DNA of 64,000 nucleotides from Pyronema omphalodes (Eukaryota; Ascomycota; Pezizomycetes; Pezizales; Pyronemataceae). The notes under the pieces are model-generated. The model saw only the letters and a program-made list of their open reading frames with translations. It was not told the origin of the DNA and did not search any database. The stretch spans positions 1 to 64,000 of the forward strand of contig JAJJXM010000047.1 in assembly GCA_024516155.1 (NCBI GenBank). The letters run 5' to 3'. Below are positions 32,109 through 44,012 of this stretch, one piece after another. Every line of letters begins with the position of its first letter. Within the stretch, counting starts at the first letter, position 1. The translations under genes and the position numbers were made by a program.

Positions 32109-34961
32109 ATGATGGAATCGAAACCCGTAAAGAAGGTGGATGCGGCTGCCGCCTTCCAGCACATCCTAACCTTACCTTCATCAGCAGCAGCTCAGGCGGC
32201 ACTGAAGGAAAAACGAAGCTACAAGTGCGGTCATTGCAATACTACATTCAGAAGAAGCGAACACTGTATTCGACACGAACGATCACGTAGGTTGGGAATA
32301 TTTCTATCATTGTCTCAGTTGTTGACGGATTTCATCAGATACTCTGGAGAAACCGTTTGGATGCGGGGTTTGCGGATGCCATTTCTCACGAAAGTAGGTA
32401 TTTCCGTTGTTTTTTTCTTCTTTCTTCATTTCCAAGGATTAGGATATTGACTGTAATACAACAGAGATTTGCTTGTCAGACATGAGAGAACCGTACACAG
32501 CTCGAGCCGCGCAGCTGCGCCGAACCGTCCTTCGAAACGTCAACGCACCGGCGACAACAAAGATGGCCCCGCCGCTCGTCCCACTCCCGCACAGCGAAGA
32601 AATAGCATGCCTGAACCGCGTACACTAAGCTTGCAGAGTATGAATATGCCAACCGGCAACGACTGTTACGCAGTACTATCACCAGAGACATCATCTCCTG
32701 GCTCTGTGAGACATTATGACCGGAGGAGCTCTTTACTATCAATTCCAGAGGTGGTCCAGCCTCTTACGCCACCTTCTTCAGATTCATCTGATCACGCATT
32801 ACTCACAGATGCGAAAATGATGGAAAATATTAGTTCAGGAGAGATGGAAATTGGTGAATTACAGGGCGAGCTAGACTTTTCGATATTATTCCCGGACGTT
32901 GACGACGAGAAGCGGAAATCCGAGGATGCCTGCTCGCCAATGGAGCAGGGCCATGGCAGTACCCCCATTAAAACTGACCCCTACAGTATGTTCACCGATC
33001 ACATCCACCACTTTCCCGAGTTTCACGGACTCGACCATATCCTAGAGCAGCACTCACCGGAGGATTCTATTGGTAATCTGTTTCACGATGTGGTCATGGA
33101 CGGACGTTATTCTGGCTTGTCGCCGGCGGAAGAGTTCGTCATTCCTCAGGCGCCTTCTACAAGGTTGAGGGATCGCCGAAAGACAGACGCTTCGGAAGCT
33201 TCCAACCAGTCCTTTTCTACGTCTCTCAGCCATAAGCATATTTCAGGCTTTATCATAGACGAGTCTACTAGAGAATGGATTCTTTCGGATTTATCTGCTT
33301 CACACCCGCGGGATTTACTGACTGGTTTCTGCCTACCCAATTCGACAACTCTTCAGCGATATCTCGACAGCTACTTTAACTGCTTTCACAAGAATTTTCC
33401 TATTCTCCACCTACCAACCTTCCATCTCAAGGGAACAAAAGCGCTATTACTTCTCGCCGTGTGCTGTATTGGCGCACAGTACTGCCTTGAGAAGCGCCGC
33501 GCGCGCTACCTCTTTGAGTGGACTAAGCGCTTTATTGCCGTAGAGGATGTAAAATGGAAGCGCGTAGAGGTCGAGCGCAAGGCTTGGTTGGTGCGCAGTA
33601 AGCTTTTGCTTGGGTTCTTCGGAATTTGGAGCGCAGAACGTGAAGTAATCCAGGATACTATTTCCGAGCAAGGATGGTATTCCACGGTGAGTCCCAAATT
33701 TATCAGAGAACTTGGGTGGCTGCTGACTGTATTAGATTTTCCGCTCCGCACAAGCTCTACTTCTCCGCCGTGAAGAGACCCCCCTCCAGCAGCAAACCTG
33801 GCGCGATTGGGTTGACGTCGAAGGTTTCAAGCGCATCTGCTATGGCATTTACATTCTTCAGTCCCACATTACAATCACCTTCAACCTCCCGCCATCACTA
33901 TCTTGCAGCGAGATTCTACTACCATTGCCAGCTTCAGAAGAGCTATGGCAAGCCTCAGATGCAGAGACCTGGGACACTATGCTCCCATACAATCTTCTCC
34001 CGGACCCCAAATTCCACGACGCCCTTGAATACTACTTTGGTGTCCAAAGCCAACTTGATGTTCTAATCCCCACCGGCGACCCTGGTCCCAGTGCGTTCGG
34101 CGGCCTAATCCTCGTTCACGGTCTACTTTCTCAACAATGGCAAATTTCGCAATGCCGCGCCTCTTTACAACTGTTTGGCTTTTCAACCCCAGCTGTATCA
34201 CCCTTCACCATAGCACAGGAATCCGAGAACCTTCTTGGAAGACTCCAGAAATGTCTCATCTACACTCACCAAAATCTCAACTCCGTTGGAAGTGATCTGT
34301 GGTTTTGCGCTGCCGGGTTGTTGAGACAAGCTTATATCCGCCAGTTTACCCAGTTTGATCCGGCAAGCATGAAGATGCGAACAATACTCCGTTCCGACGA
34401 AGCCTCCTTGGATGTCGACGGGGTTGTCGCATACGTTCTCTCTGGCACTGAACGAAGTGCAGCAGTGACAAGAGCTGCAGAGAAAGCTACGGAAACCCTA
34501 GAGATGCCAATTCGCGCGGGCTATGTCATGGTACGCAAAACTGCGGCGTTGAATTGGAGTGTTGATCATGTTATTGCGGGTTGGGATTGCAGTAAGTTGC
34601 CTCGCTATTGATAAACCCCAGGCAACGTGCTGATCAGTGCATAGTTCTCTTTCTCCTTAGGTGGATATTTACCCTTGAAACCACACCTCATGATGAATGG
34701 CAACTCGATGAGTCAAGGCTCTATAATAAAATCCGTGCAATGCTGGAGGAAACCGATGTAGATTCGCACCTACCGCAGCTCACTGCGGCTGTTGCAGGAC
34801 TTTGGGGAGAGTTTCTTGCTGATACTTGGGTCTGGGGCAGTAAGTCATCATCATTACCCTTAAACAAAACTGCGCACATACTGATGGAAAACTTAGTTAC
34901 TCCAGCGCTGGGAGGTGGCATGAAGATCTTAGCAGAGAGATTAAGGGCCATGTATGCATGA
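32109..34961 (+). CDS. C2H2 zinc-finger / fungal-specific transcription factor (6 exons, about 856 aa)
   Basis: Exons 32109-32286, 32339-32393, 32465-33686, 33736-34591, 34645-34839 and 34897-34961. All introns are 49-71 nt with GT/AG ends, and the phases agree. Two C2H2 fingers sit at the N-terminus: CGHC-x12-H-x3-H (residues about 40-60, closed by the first splice) and CGVC-x12-H-x4-H (about 68-88, built from exons 2 and 3), linked by TLEKPFG. A disordered Ser/Pro region with KRQRT basic patch follows. From about residue 280 comes the fungal_trans (MHR) regulatory domain, including YFNCFHKNFPILHLPTF and a later DPASMKMR-like segment. It is a nuclear regulator that binds DNA through the fingers. 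The targets are unknown; neighbouring esterase and oxidase genes are candidates by location only. The last intron (57 nt) keeps the frame if retained. Confidence 0.88.
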
Positions 34962-35670
34962 TTGCCAATAGCCCTTGGCCATTATTTTTCGGAATTACTC
35001 TCCTTTATCACGTTTTTCTTTTGTCTTTTTCTTTTGTCTTTTTCTTCTTTTTCTTCTTTTGTTATTTTTCTTCTTTTCGTAACTGGAGTTTGGGGAGTTG
35101 GGGAGAATGTTTGGGTTGCGTTATGATTTGATTTATCAAGGGGTTTGATGCTTTGAGATTGTATTTGTAACGGCTCTTATTTTTCATGATCAGTATATAT
35201 GATGTATGTGGTGCAATTATATGTTAGAGTATAGATATTTTCTTCTCTTTTCTTGTTACATCAGTTTTGTATATGCAATCTGGTATTGCTTCATTGCTCA
35301 GGAATATAGAGATAAAAAATAATCTCTTATTAAAAAAGAATTTCTACAAATCGAGTGATCAACAGTGAATTATATCTAAACCACGCTCCATACATATTTA
35401 TTTTTATTTTTATTTTATTCTTCTGATATAATATTTACATCACTTTGCATGTTTCCATATAATCCCGAAATTACTTCCATTACTTCCATTAATCGTATCA
35501 CTTCTAGTTTTCTTCCCTTTTTCTTGTCCCTTTCTTTCTTCCTGTCCCTCTCTTCCCTCTCTCTTTTCTTTTCTTTTTTCTCCACATTAAAAGCCCAAAA
35601 CCAACACACAGCCGATCAACCGAAAATGCAGTGAATCACCCGTAATTGACAAAATAGCCATCATAATCAT
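34962..35670. other. Spacer rich in pyrimidine tracts
   Basis: 3' region of the regulator gene, with cttttt/ttcttc runs at 35020-35080 and a long C/T tract at 35510-35585. No gene seen. Confidence 0.6.
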
Positions 35671-36510
35671 TTCCACTTCCACTTCCACTTCTACTTCCAC
35701 TTCCACTTCCATCTCCATCTCCACTTCCACTTCCATCTCCACCTCCATGTCCATCTCCATGTCCATGTCCATGTCCATTTCCATTTCCACCTCCATCTCC
35801 ATCTCCATCTCCATCTCTATCTGCACCTCCACTTCTACTTCCACCTTCATCTCCATCTCCATCTCTATCTGCACCTCCACTTCTACTTCCATCTCCACCT
35901 CCACTTCTACTTCCACTTCCACCTCTATCTCCATCTCCATCTCCACCTCCATCTCCACTTCTACTTCCACTTCCACTTCCACCTTCATCTCCATCTCCAT
36001 CTCTATCTGCACCTCCACTTCTACTTCCATCTCCACCTCCACTTCTACTTCCACTTCCACCTCTATCTCCATCTCCATCTCCACCTCCATCTCCACTTCT
36101 ACTTCCACTTCCACTTCCACCTTCATCTCCATCTCCATCTCTATCTGCACCTCCACTTCTACTTCCATCTCCACCTCCACTTCTACTTCCACTTCCACCT
36201 CTATCTCCATCTCCACCTCCATCTCCACTTCTACTTCCACTTCCACTTCCACTTCCACCTTCATCTCCATCTCCATCTCTATCTGCACCTCCACTTCTAC
36301 TTCCATCTCCACCTCCACTTCTACTTCCATCTCCACCTCCACTTCTACTTCCACTTCCACCTCTATCTCCACCTCCATCTCCACCTCTATCCCCGTCTCC
36401 ACTTCTACTTCTACTTCTACTTCCACTTCCACCTCCATATCTACCTCCATCTCTATCTCCACCTGCGTCTCCACCTCTGTCTCTACCTCGATGTCCACTT
36501 CCGCTTCCAA
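35671..36510. repeat. Nested satellite: hexamer (ttccac/atctcc family) organised in 138-bp higher-order units
   Basis: About 840 bp of degenerate 6-bp units (ttccac, ttctac, atctcc, acctcc). The marker ctgcacctccacttctac recurs at 35869, 36007, 36145 and 36283, exactly 138 bp (23 hexamers) apart, and once earlier at 35821. Both periods are multiples of three and stop-free, so long spurious frames exist on both strands (Ser/Thr-Ile, Glu-Val-Met and Gly-Ser-Asp repeats). I see no evidence that any is a gene. Confidence 0.92.
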
Positions 36511-37096
36511 CTTTACACATATTTATTTAAAGTTCCAGTCCCTTGCAATTGAGAACCAGGAAAAAGAGCAACCTGACAGGGCTTAAGAGAGGGTGAATAT
36601 TTTGTGATACAGTCATAGCTCGCTCCGAATTTCTGATTAGATGATTTGTTTCATCGGTATTTTAGTTTCTTAGATTCAACTCCCCACCCCCCCCCCCCCC
36701 TTCCCCGTCCTCCCTTCCCTTTTTTTCAAGTTTCATGTTTGAAGTTTTAAAGGAAGGAAGGAGGGATATATGCATATTATATTGTGTACGGAGAAAAGGG
36801 TGCATTGAATATGCTATTGCTCTTTTTGTGTTGGGGATTATTATTACTGTTGTGTTACTGTATTGGAAATTGTAGAATTGAAGTCTTTGACTCTTTGTTT
36901 TGGTTGATGGCAAGAATGAATTGGTTACTACATACTACATAACCTTATGGCGGACATGATTTGGAGTTATCAATGATGGGGGAGGTATTAACTAAGTTCC
37001 TGTCATAAAGTATCATGTCATTGTTCAAGAATTATCATATACATCGCATTATATCTCGTGACTCTCGTCATCTGCATCCATCTCTATTCATAATAC
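36511..37096. other. Spacer downstream of the carboxylesterase gene
   Basis: AT-rich with a run of C at about 36687-36700. No gene seen. Confidence 0.6.
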
Positions 37097-38733
37097 CTAC
37101 CGCAACATGCTATTAATATACTTCATGGCCGCCACTCTATACGTATCAGGCTCAACATAGCTCTTATCCGTTCTTAGAACCATATTCTGTGGCTTATCCT
37201 TAGTATACACTGGCCACTCAGCACCAGGGTTTCCATCATGCGCAAACGCCGTCCAAAATCTAGCCATTTTGTGTGCCAAAGCAAGCCTCGCAGTATCATT
37301 CCCAAGCGGCGCAAAGGTTTGTACAGGATTAGAGAAGACGAACGGAACATCCTGGAAATGCCCCACACCAATAGCCTTGGTGTTGTTGGGCAAGTTTGCA
37401 TCGAATCTGTAGGAGAAGACTGGGGATCCTAAACTGGAGGCGGTCTCTGCGAGAAGACGACGGGGAGCATCCATAGCCAGGTCGCCGGCGACGGACGAGT
37501 ACCGCTTGTACTGCAGGCCGTTCTCAGAGAAAGTGGCATTACCCGTACCATATGGACATCCGAGGGCAGGATTGGCAGAGTATAGAGACCAAAGATGGGC
37601 AGCTTGAGACTTTGTCATCAACCATCGCTTCGACGAGATGAGGGCGGCGACGGCTTGTTCGTCAGTGTCGATACCCTTGGCGCCAAAAGAGGTGCCTTCA
37701 TCTGTGTTTGAACCTAGGAGAAGAGGGACTTTGACCATCTTGCCGGCGTGTTCAGCGGTTGTGGGCCAACTGCGAATCATGTCACCGTCAACGGTGGCGA
37801 ACCACTCGGATCCCACGTTGAGAGCTTTATACATCGCGTCGTAAGGAATGCCGCGCAGGCACTCGAGAGTATCGAGAGCTTCGGAACAACCGACGGCAGC
37901 GGTTAATTTGTTGTAAAGTGGTTGGTACCAACGCGAATCGTTTACTGGTGGTCCGACAGCGGTGCCAGATTGGAGAATTGCCGAGCGGAAAAGACCTTCG
38001 TCTTTCCCTCCATAGGCTAAGAGGTGGTTCCCTACACTGTATCCACCCGCAGACTGTATTGTAATTAGTGTTGGGTCTCTCTATGAACGTTCTGGCAATG
38101 CCATACCTCTCCCCAGATTGTCACCTTCCTTGGGTCACCTCCGAAGTACCGGATATACTTCTGGATCCACTGTAGAGCAGTCCGTTGGTCTCTTAATCCA
38201 AGGTTGGTGTTTCCGGAATTTGCAACCTCCTGGCTATACAAGAAACCAAAGCCGGCAAGACGGTAGTTAATAGAAACTCCGATCACGGGCTTCCCGGACA
38301 GAACACTCTGCTCTACGATATAACTGAGGTTGTATCTTGGGTCTGCACTAGAACCCATCTGCCAACCGCCACCGTAGATCCAGACCATGACTGGTAAGTT
38401 GCCGTGAGTGCCAGATGGACGCACAATATTGAGGTTTAGGCAGTCCTCTTTCATCTCTGAGATACCCTTGATAAAATCTGTATCACCACCATAGGCGGGG
38501 CAAGAGTTTCCATACTTCTTCGCATCTGTATGTCCAGACGGAGTGGCCAGAGTAGCAGGCGTGAAACGGCGAGGTTCTGGTGCGAAATTGATTCCCAAGA
38601 AAGCGTCTTGTTTGAAAGTGGGAAGGTAGACACCAGAGTAGCTAGCAGCGGTAGAAGGGAACTGAACGATGGGGTCGATTTTGAGGGCTGTAGCCGCTAC
38701 CGTTCCAGCAAGAAAGAGGAGATGAGTCTTCAT
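37097..38733 (-). CDS. Secreted type-B carboxylesterase/lipase (2 exons, 527 aa)
   Basis: Exon 1 38107-38733, exon 2 37097-38053. The intron (53 nt) has a GTATGG donor, a CACTAAT branch and a TACAG acceptor, and splits the nucleophile elbow: WGE-SAGGYSVG. Signal peptide residues 1-16 (MKTHLLFLAGTVAATA). Type-B features: EDCLNLNIVRP with the EDCL motif, VWIYGGGWQMGS oxyanion loop, GESAGG nucleophile Ser, NTDEGTSFG acidic residue, and VGHFQDVPFVF with the catalytic His. Length is typical of secreted fungal carboxylesterases. It hydrolyses carboxylic esters outside the cell. The exact substrate (lipid, cutin or phenolic ester) cannot be read from sequence. A TATA-like element lies 44 bp upstream. 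The enzyme is a neighbour of a second secreted esterase and an FAD monooxygenase on the same strand. Confidence 0.93.
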
Positions 38734-38776
38734 TTTGGCGTGTAATTCCTAATTTCATTGCGGGAGCAGAGCCCAT

Positions 38777-38783
38777 CCTTATA
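38777..38783 (-). promoter_or_regulatory. TATA-like element of the carboxylesterase gene
   Basis: TATAAGG on the minus strand, 44 bp upstream of the ATG at 38733. Assigned by position only. Confidence 0.4.
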
Positions 38784-39395
38784 CTCCTCCGCAATTCGGT
38801 AAAATGGCATATGGTCGGCCGAATTCCATCTCACCAAAATCCAAGCAAGATGAACTATTACATGGTCACAGCAGCAAATTACGCCTATTGACATACTTAG
38901 TAGTTGTCATAGGCACTTTAGATCGTGATTAATTTACTCACCGGCAATCAACGCGCCTAATAGGCTATATCTATACCCCACAGTTCTGCAAAGCCCGGGG
39001 AGGAACGCGGGGAAATAACCATACTGACAGCGGAGATCTTGTGGCGAGGCGAATTCGGAGAAGAAAGTCCTACCGGAAGGTGGAACTTGAAGAAGCGGAA
39101 GTTTACTGGGGTGTTTAGCGTCGCTTAGTGTCTTCTCACATAGACGCTTCTGCGCAGTGCGCAGCCTGACGTCATACCCAGCCCTTGTCTCCCCCCAATG
39201 TCGGGGTTCACCAATGGATTGCCCCAGTAATTCACAGGATCATAGCTTAAACAACTTCAACACAAATATAACTCGTACGACAGAATCACGGGACCAATTT
39301 TCAATAGTTATTCAATTCAATTTAACATACCACGTAAATCATTAAAGCACCACATCGTCTCAATACCCCCGATCCCGTCTCCCATCACTAACAGC
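38784..39395. other. Spacer between the two esterase genes
   Basis: Upstream region of the carboxylesterase and 3' region of the CE1 esterase. No gene seen. Confidence 0.6.
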
Positions 39396-40439
39396 TTAGT
39401 GGGGAATGTTAACGTCAACATTGACCTTACCGTATTCAGCACTGACGCTGAGCAACGGTAGTTTGTCAAGACCGAAGAATCTCAAAGCTATCGTCTCAGT
39501 TAGCATGTTTCCACACCGATCTACTTTTGGGAAAACCTACTCTCGTCCTCCATGATTACAAGGTTATGGGTCTGGCCAGTCTCCTGGATTGTCTCAACCT
39601 GGCCGGCACCATAAATGCGCTTAATCCAGGTTGATCGTGGAGTGTTTTGCAGAGTGATGGTCGGAGTCTGGCTCAATCCCAGGACATTGGTCCACTGCTT
39701 GGTCTCCTCTCCGAAGTTGGGGAAGTAAAGCGTTTCATCTTTGTCACCATGAAATAACTGCATACGGGGTCTCTTTCCATTGTATCCTGGATATGCCGCT
39801 CGAACCAAATCGCCCCATTGTTGAGGGGTTTTGATAATCTGCCCAGTGGCGCATTGAGAGTTCCACGCAGTCGGTCCGGCGAAGCAACCGAACGGCACTC
39901 CTGCATAGGCCGATCCAGCTGCGAAAACATCGGGATAAGCACCCAACAATACATTCGTCATCATCGCTCCAGAAGAGGTTCCAGTAACGAAGACTTGGTT
40001 CCTGTCGGTGTTGTACTTGTTCAGAGTCCACTGAACCATCGAGTGAATGGCAAGACTGTCGCCACCACCGAGATGCTTGAGAGTTGCTGGAGAGGCCACG
40101 TCCCAACATCCACCAGGAGCAGAGGCAGAAGGATAAATTACGATGTAGCCCTTGGAGTCTGCATCTCGAGCATACTTTGTGTTCTGGTAGTAGGCCGGAC
40201 CGGTACCGGTACAATAGTGGACAGCTACAACCACGGGGGCAGGAACTCGAAGCTTATCTGGGACCTATGTTTATTAGATCAATATCCAATGGTTCAAGAC
40301 TTGATACACTACATACGTATATATAAAATCCTGAGCCGTTGGGGTTTGGTCCAAAATTTTCGGTAATTTGCGTCAATTGGGCAGCAGCAGCGTATGCGAT
40401 GAAAGACGCCGTAGCGACGATAGTTCGAAGAGGCCACAT
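39396..40439 (-). CDS. Secreted CE1-family esterase (acetylxylan/feruloyl esterase type; 3 exons, 312 aa)
   Basis: Exons 40317-40439, 39541-40264 and 39396-39487. The introns (52 and 53 nt) have GTATGT and GTAGGT donors and ATAG acceptors. The joins give FYIYV-PDKLRVPAPVVVAVH and EDE-TLRFFGLDKLP in frame. Signal peptide residues 1-20 (MWPLRTIVATASFIAYAAAA). CE1/PHB-depolymerase-type features: HYCTGTGPAYY with the oxyanion region, GGCWDVAS, catalytic Ser in VTGTSSGAMMTN (GxSxG), HGDKDETLYFPN with the acidic residue, and the catalytic His in ETGQTHN. Such enzymes remove acetyl or feruloyl groups from xylan in the plant wall. There is no CBM1 module. It ends in a beta-rich tail (GKVNVDVNIPH). 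The TATA box lies 137 bp upstream. Confidence 0.93.
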
Positions 40440-40575
40440 CTTTATCGATATTTTTCTAGTATATTTAATTCCATAATGGCTATTTCGTGATTTTATATTT
40501 TCGAATTCTAGTAATAGCCGTAGATGATGGCTAAACTCCCCGGCTCCAACCCCGCAATTCCGCTATCCATGTCAG

Positions 40576-40583
40576 TTTATATA
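40576..40583 (-). promoter_or_regulatory. TATA box of the CE1 esterase gene
   Basis: TATATAAA on the minus strand, 137 bp before the ATG at 40439, a normal distance for this genome's TATA genes (compare both CBM14 genes). Confidence 0.55.
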
Positions 40584-41028
40584 CTCGTCAGGGCGCCAAA
40601 TCTAGGAAATGTCGGGTTTCGGGCCTTGTGGATCATATCTCGCTCTCGTAAACGGTATGTACACCCTACAGCTTAGAAATAAAAAGCTTAACCTCCATAG
40701 CGAACCCGAATAAGGCAAAATACAACATTTTCCCGCGCAGCCGAACAGCCATAGAATCCCTTGAACCTTCAAACCCGGGTCCGGAAAAAGATTTCACCAG
40801 CGCATACTGGACGGTATTACCGGTGGTTGAATTGAGAGACCAATAGGTTAATAATCCATCATCAAACGAAAAAAAAAAAAAGAGCTGGGCCTGTGGATAA
40901 ACGGGAGCTTTATTCTTATATCCGTTCCGTGGGACCGAGTCCGTAAATACACAAATGCGCAGCAGATCAACTTTCATGAAAAGCACGCAGCAGTAATTGC
41001 GGAGTCGTGATTATATTCTACTTCTGTT
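40584..41028. other. Spacer
   Basis: Upstream region of the CE1 esterase and 3' region of the FAD monooxygenase. An 86-107 codon minus-strand frame here has no recognisable content. Confidence 0.6.
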
Positions 41029-42402
41029 TCAATCTTCAAAATTATCATCCAGTACTTCATTCATCTGATTCGCCATCTCCCTCAAAAACTCCGGGTCCCC
41101 GTTGACCTTTGCAAAGAATTGATTTCTCCGTTTCACCTCTTCTGGTTCATCACTCATCAGGCGATGTTTATTAGCAATGCTGGTAGGATTGGTATAGTCG
41201 ATGAACGCCTTCCTCCGAACATCTGCATACTTCTGTAGCAAGCAATCTGGGTTGCTTTCGCCTTTGCAGATAATTCGAATCAAACAGTTCCCTAGTGATG
41301 CCGCATCCAGTAAACCGGTTGTCAACCCGAGTCCTCCGATAGGATTATTGCTCTGTTTATTTTTTTCAGTCAAGCCGATGCAAATTGGAATAATGAACTA
41401 ACGTGTGCAGAATCTCCGCAAAGAATCACTCGCCCCCTTCGGAATTCCCTTGCTACTCTCTGGTGTGCCCAATACGGATTTGCGCTCTGTAGTTTGTACT
41501 GCAAGGGCCTAGGTCCAGGGAATAGTATCTCATACTTCTCTCGCACTTTCTTCAGCAAAATCTCTGGATCATCGAGAGAAGCAGATTCTTCCTCAGTAAC
41601 TCCGAATGCCACTCGCCAAAGACCTACTTTCGGCTTCCCAGTTCTAGCAATGACCCCCCAATTGTACTTGTCAAAGATCATAGTTGCTGTTGAGTATCCC
41701 TCATATTTTTCGAAGTCATAATACACGTTACTCGCTACGAATCTGTCTTTCCAGGTAAACCCTTCATATGGAATACAGAGAGCCTTTCTGACTGCAGATG
41801 AAGCTCCGTCAGCACCTATCAGATAGTCGCACCGAAACCATTGCTCTCCGCTCGGCCCAGAAGATACGGCCTCGACCTTTCCATCCACCTCACGGCAACC
41901 AGAGAACCGTTGTCCCCACGCTATTGAAAACGATGGGAGTTTTTGTGCGTGATTCAGGATTATCGCAGCCAGCTGGTGTTGCCCAAGATGAATCCCGGTA
42001 TGCTCGTATTTTGCAACACCTTTCGGCATTAGAGCTACCTTAACCGTTGCAAGAACTTTATTTGTTGAACTGTGGGGGGTTCTGAAAATGATTCCCTTGT
42101 CGTTACAGTGTCCGGTAGCTGCTACATCATCGTAGATCCCAGCTTTCTCAAATTCGTGTAGGACTATTGGAACATAACTATAAATCTGACGTCAGAAGGT
42201 TTTCAGTTATATGAGAGGGGACTGACGTTGTAGCCCGAGGGGATTGAGATATCTCGTTTTCGGCTTCAAGTACCAGGACATCTATTCCTTCTTGTGCAAG
42301 TTTGAGTGCCAGAAATAATCCGGAAGGACCAGCCCCGACTATGATGACGCTGTGATGTTCGTAGAACGTTTGTGTTGTAGCCGGAGTTGTAGGATCAGCC
42401 AT
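41029..42402 (-). CDS. FAD-dependent aromatic-ring hydroxylase (class A flavin monooxygenase, 3 exons, 424 aa)
   Basis: Exons 42227-42402, 41403-42177 and 41029-41352. Introns of 49 and 50 nt with GTCAGT and GTTAGT donors. The joins give SPRATT-YVPIVLHEF and GDSAH-SNNPIGGLGL, both family-typical. Motifs: GAGPSG near residue 21 (GxGxxG, ADP binding), YLIGADGASSAVRKAL (DG motif), and GDSAH followed by the GGLGLTTGLLDA loop (GD motif). This is a complete PF01494-type fold. It lacks the long C-terminal thioredoxin-like domain of phenol hydroxylases, so it resembles shorter salicylate- or resorcinol-type hydroxylases. It would hydroxylate an aromatic ring using NAD(P)H and O2 in the cytosol. The substrate is not readable, and a role in secondary metabolism is possible. 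Confidence 0.92.
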
Positions 42403-44012
42403 ATTGAATCAGACTGGTTTCGTATGAATGAAAGATTTGAAAAGAAAAGCTCTCTAGATACCCCTCTTCATACTTCTCGGGAATTCCACATAAACGGACC
42501 CCACCCCTCCGTATGTGCTTTCGGTAAAAAACCACCATACGGCCCATCAGATCGGCGGAGAATTACAGCAATTGTGGACACGACGCTAATTTGCCGACTT
42601 GAGTAGCGCAAGCCGCCTTTAGTGTCGGCATCTCGATACGGCCCCGAATTGGCCCACTCCACATACCGAACTCCATCTTCTGGTGAGACTTCGGCGAAAG
42701 GCGACGGAAAGTAGGACTCCACTCGGATGTACCCGGGAGCTGAGATACATCGACCTCGTCAAAGAAGTACGTAAGATTGGCCACAAGACGAGAGAAAGTG
42801 GTAATACAACCAGTATAGAAATTGATCTGAGAATTATTTGACAGGTGTCTTGTAATAATAGTTTTTGGTGTATGGTGATAAACATGCATCCGATCCTGAT
42901 ACCAATGGTCTATCCGTGAAGTTAGTAGGCGGGAATGATACCGATAGTCTTAGCGCAGATCTGAAAATGTACATACTCTAAGAGGGCAAAATACTATGGC
43001 GGAGCCGTTTGATTCGCTGTCTGTATCGGCGAGAGAAATGTTGGTAAAATGTTCTAGACGTTCTTTGTGCCAAGACCGGTATGGATTTCTGTAAGCTGAA
43101 AATGTGCGGCGTCCCAGAGACTCGCACATTTAATGTTAATACTATTAATATGATCCCCACCTAAGATGAAGCAAGAGTCCCATAGATTCTCATAGGTCGT
43201 AGTTTAGAAATGATGATGGATGGGTCGCCGATTTGGGTGCAGTGGGCCTGAAGCCGAGTCAGTGACTGTGAATCCAGCTTAATAAATTAACGACCATTTT
43301 CATCATTATTTTTCGCACATTTCTACACATGTAACATTGTTTACCCAATGAATAGGTAGAGGATTAATGAAACTATATTATTGTTTAGCTACAGGTGGGA
43401 AAGTCGCTACAGACTGTGCTTTTGCCGTGTTAAATTACCCAGTCACAGCAGTCTGAATTGGTTATTAAATTATGTTTGGCGATCATAGGTCTCATTATAA
43501 TAAGCAAGAAATATCCAAAGGCAGACAAAGATAATGGCAAACATCTACTTGGACGTAAAATACATTCCCGATCGAAAGGGAGAAGCGCAGGCAAGCGGCA
43601 AACGCAAAAAGAATTCATGCAATAATACAACCTATAGCCAAGTTGGCAAAATAATGTTACTCTCTCGCTACGATATCAGAGAACTGTAGTGAACATCTGT
43701 AGTAAATATTGCTGATGGCGGTATTTCTTTCGTGTGCTCATACCCTTCCTATACTGCCGAGATATCTTCGTCCCGTCTGCCATACTTTTGTCTCTTCTAC
43801 TACTTGGGTGCGTCTATTTTTCAACCCCTTATGAAACTTCGCGGGAAGCACTTCATCCCTCTTACCAATATTATCTCTACCACCTTTGGCAACTATTCTG
43901 ACCCCTCAGCTAACATGGCGTCTCTTTTTTCCCTATGTAAATCCCTCAACACACGCGACGATCATCTGTCAAACCGGAACGTCAACACACTAGAAGCAAA
44001 TACAGCCTATCA
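42403..44012. other. Divergent spacer with leader of the 44013 gene
   Basis: No supported gene in 1.6 kb. A 61-codon upstream frame (43831-44016) whose stop overlaps the start codon at 44013 as ATGA is listed under findings. Confidence 0.5.

Noticed and set aside
35587..36586. Three frames of about 280-307 codons of Glu-Val-Met, Gly-Ser-Asp and Ser/Thr-Ile repeats
   Set aside because: All derive from the hexamer satellite. No non-repetitive domain, signal peptide or splice structure supports any of them.
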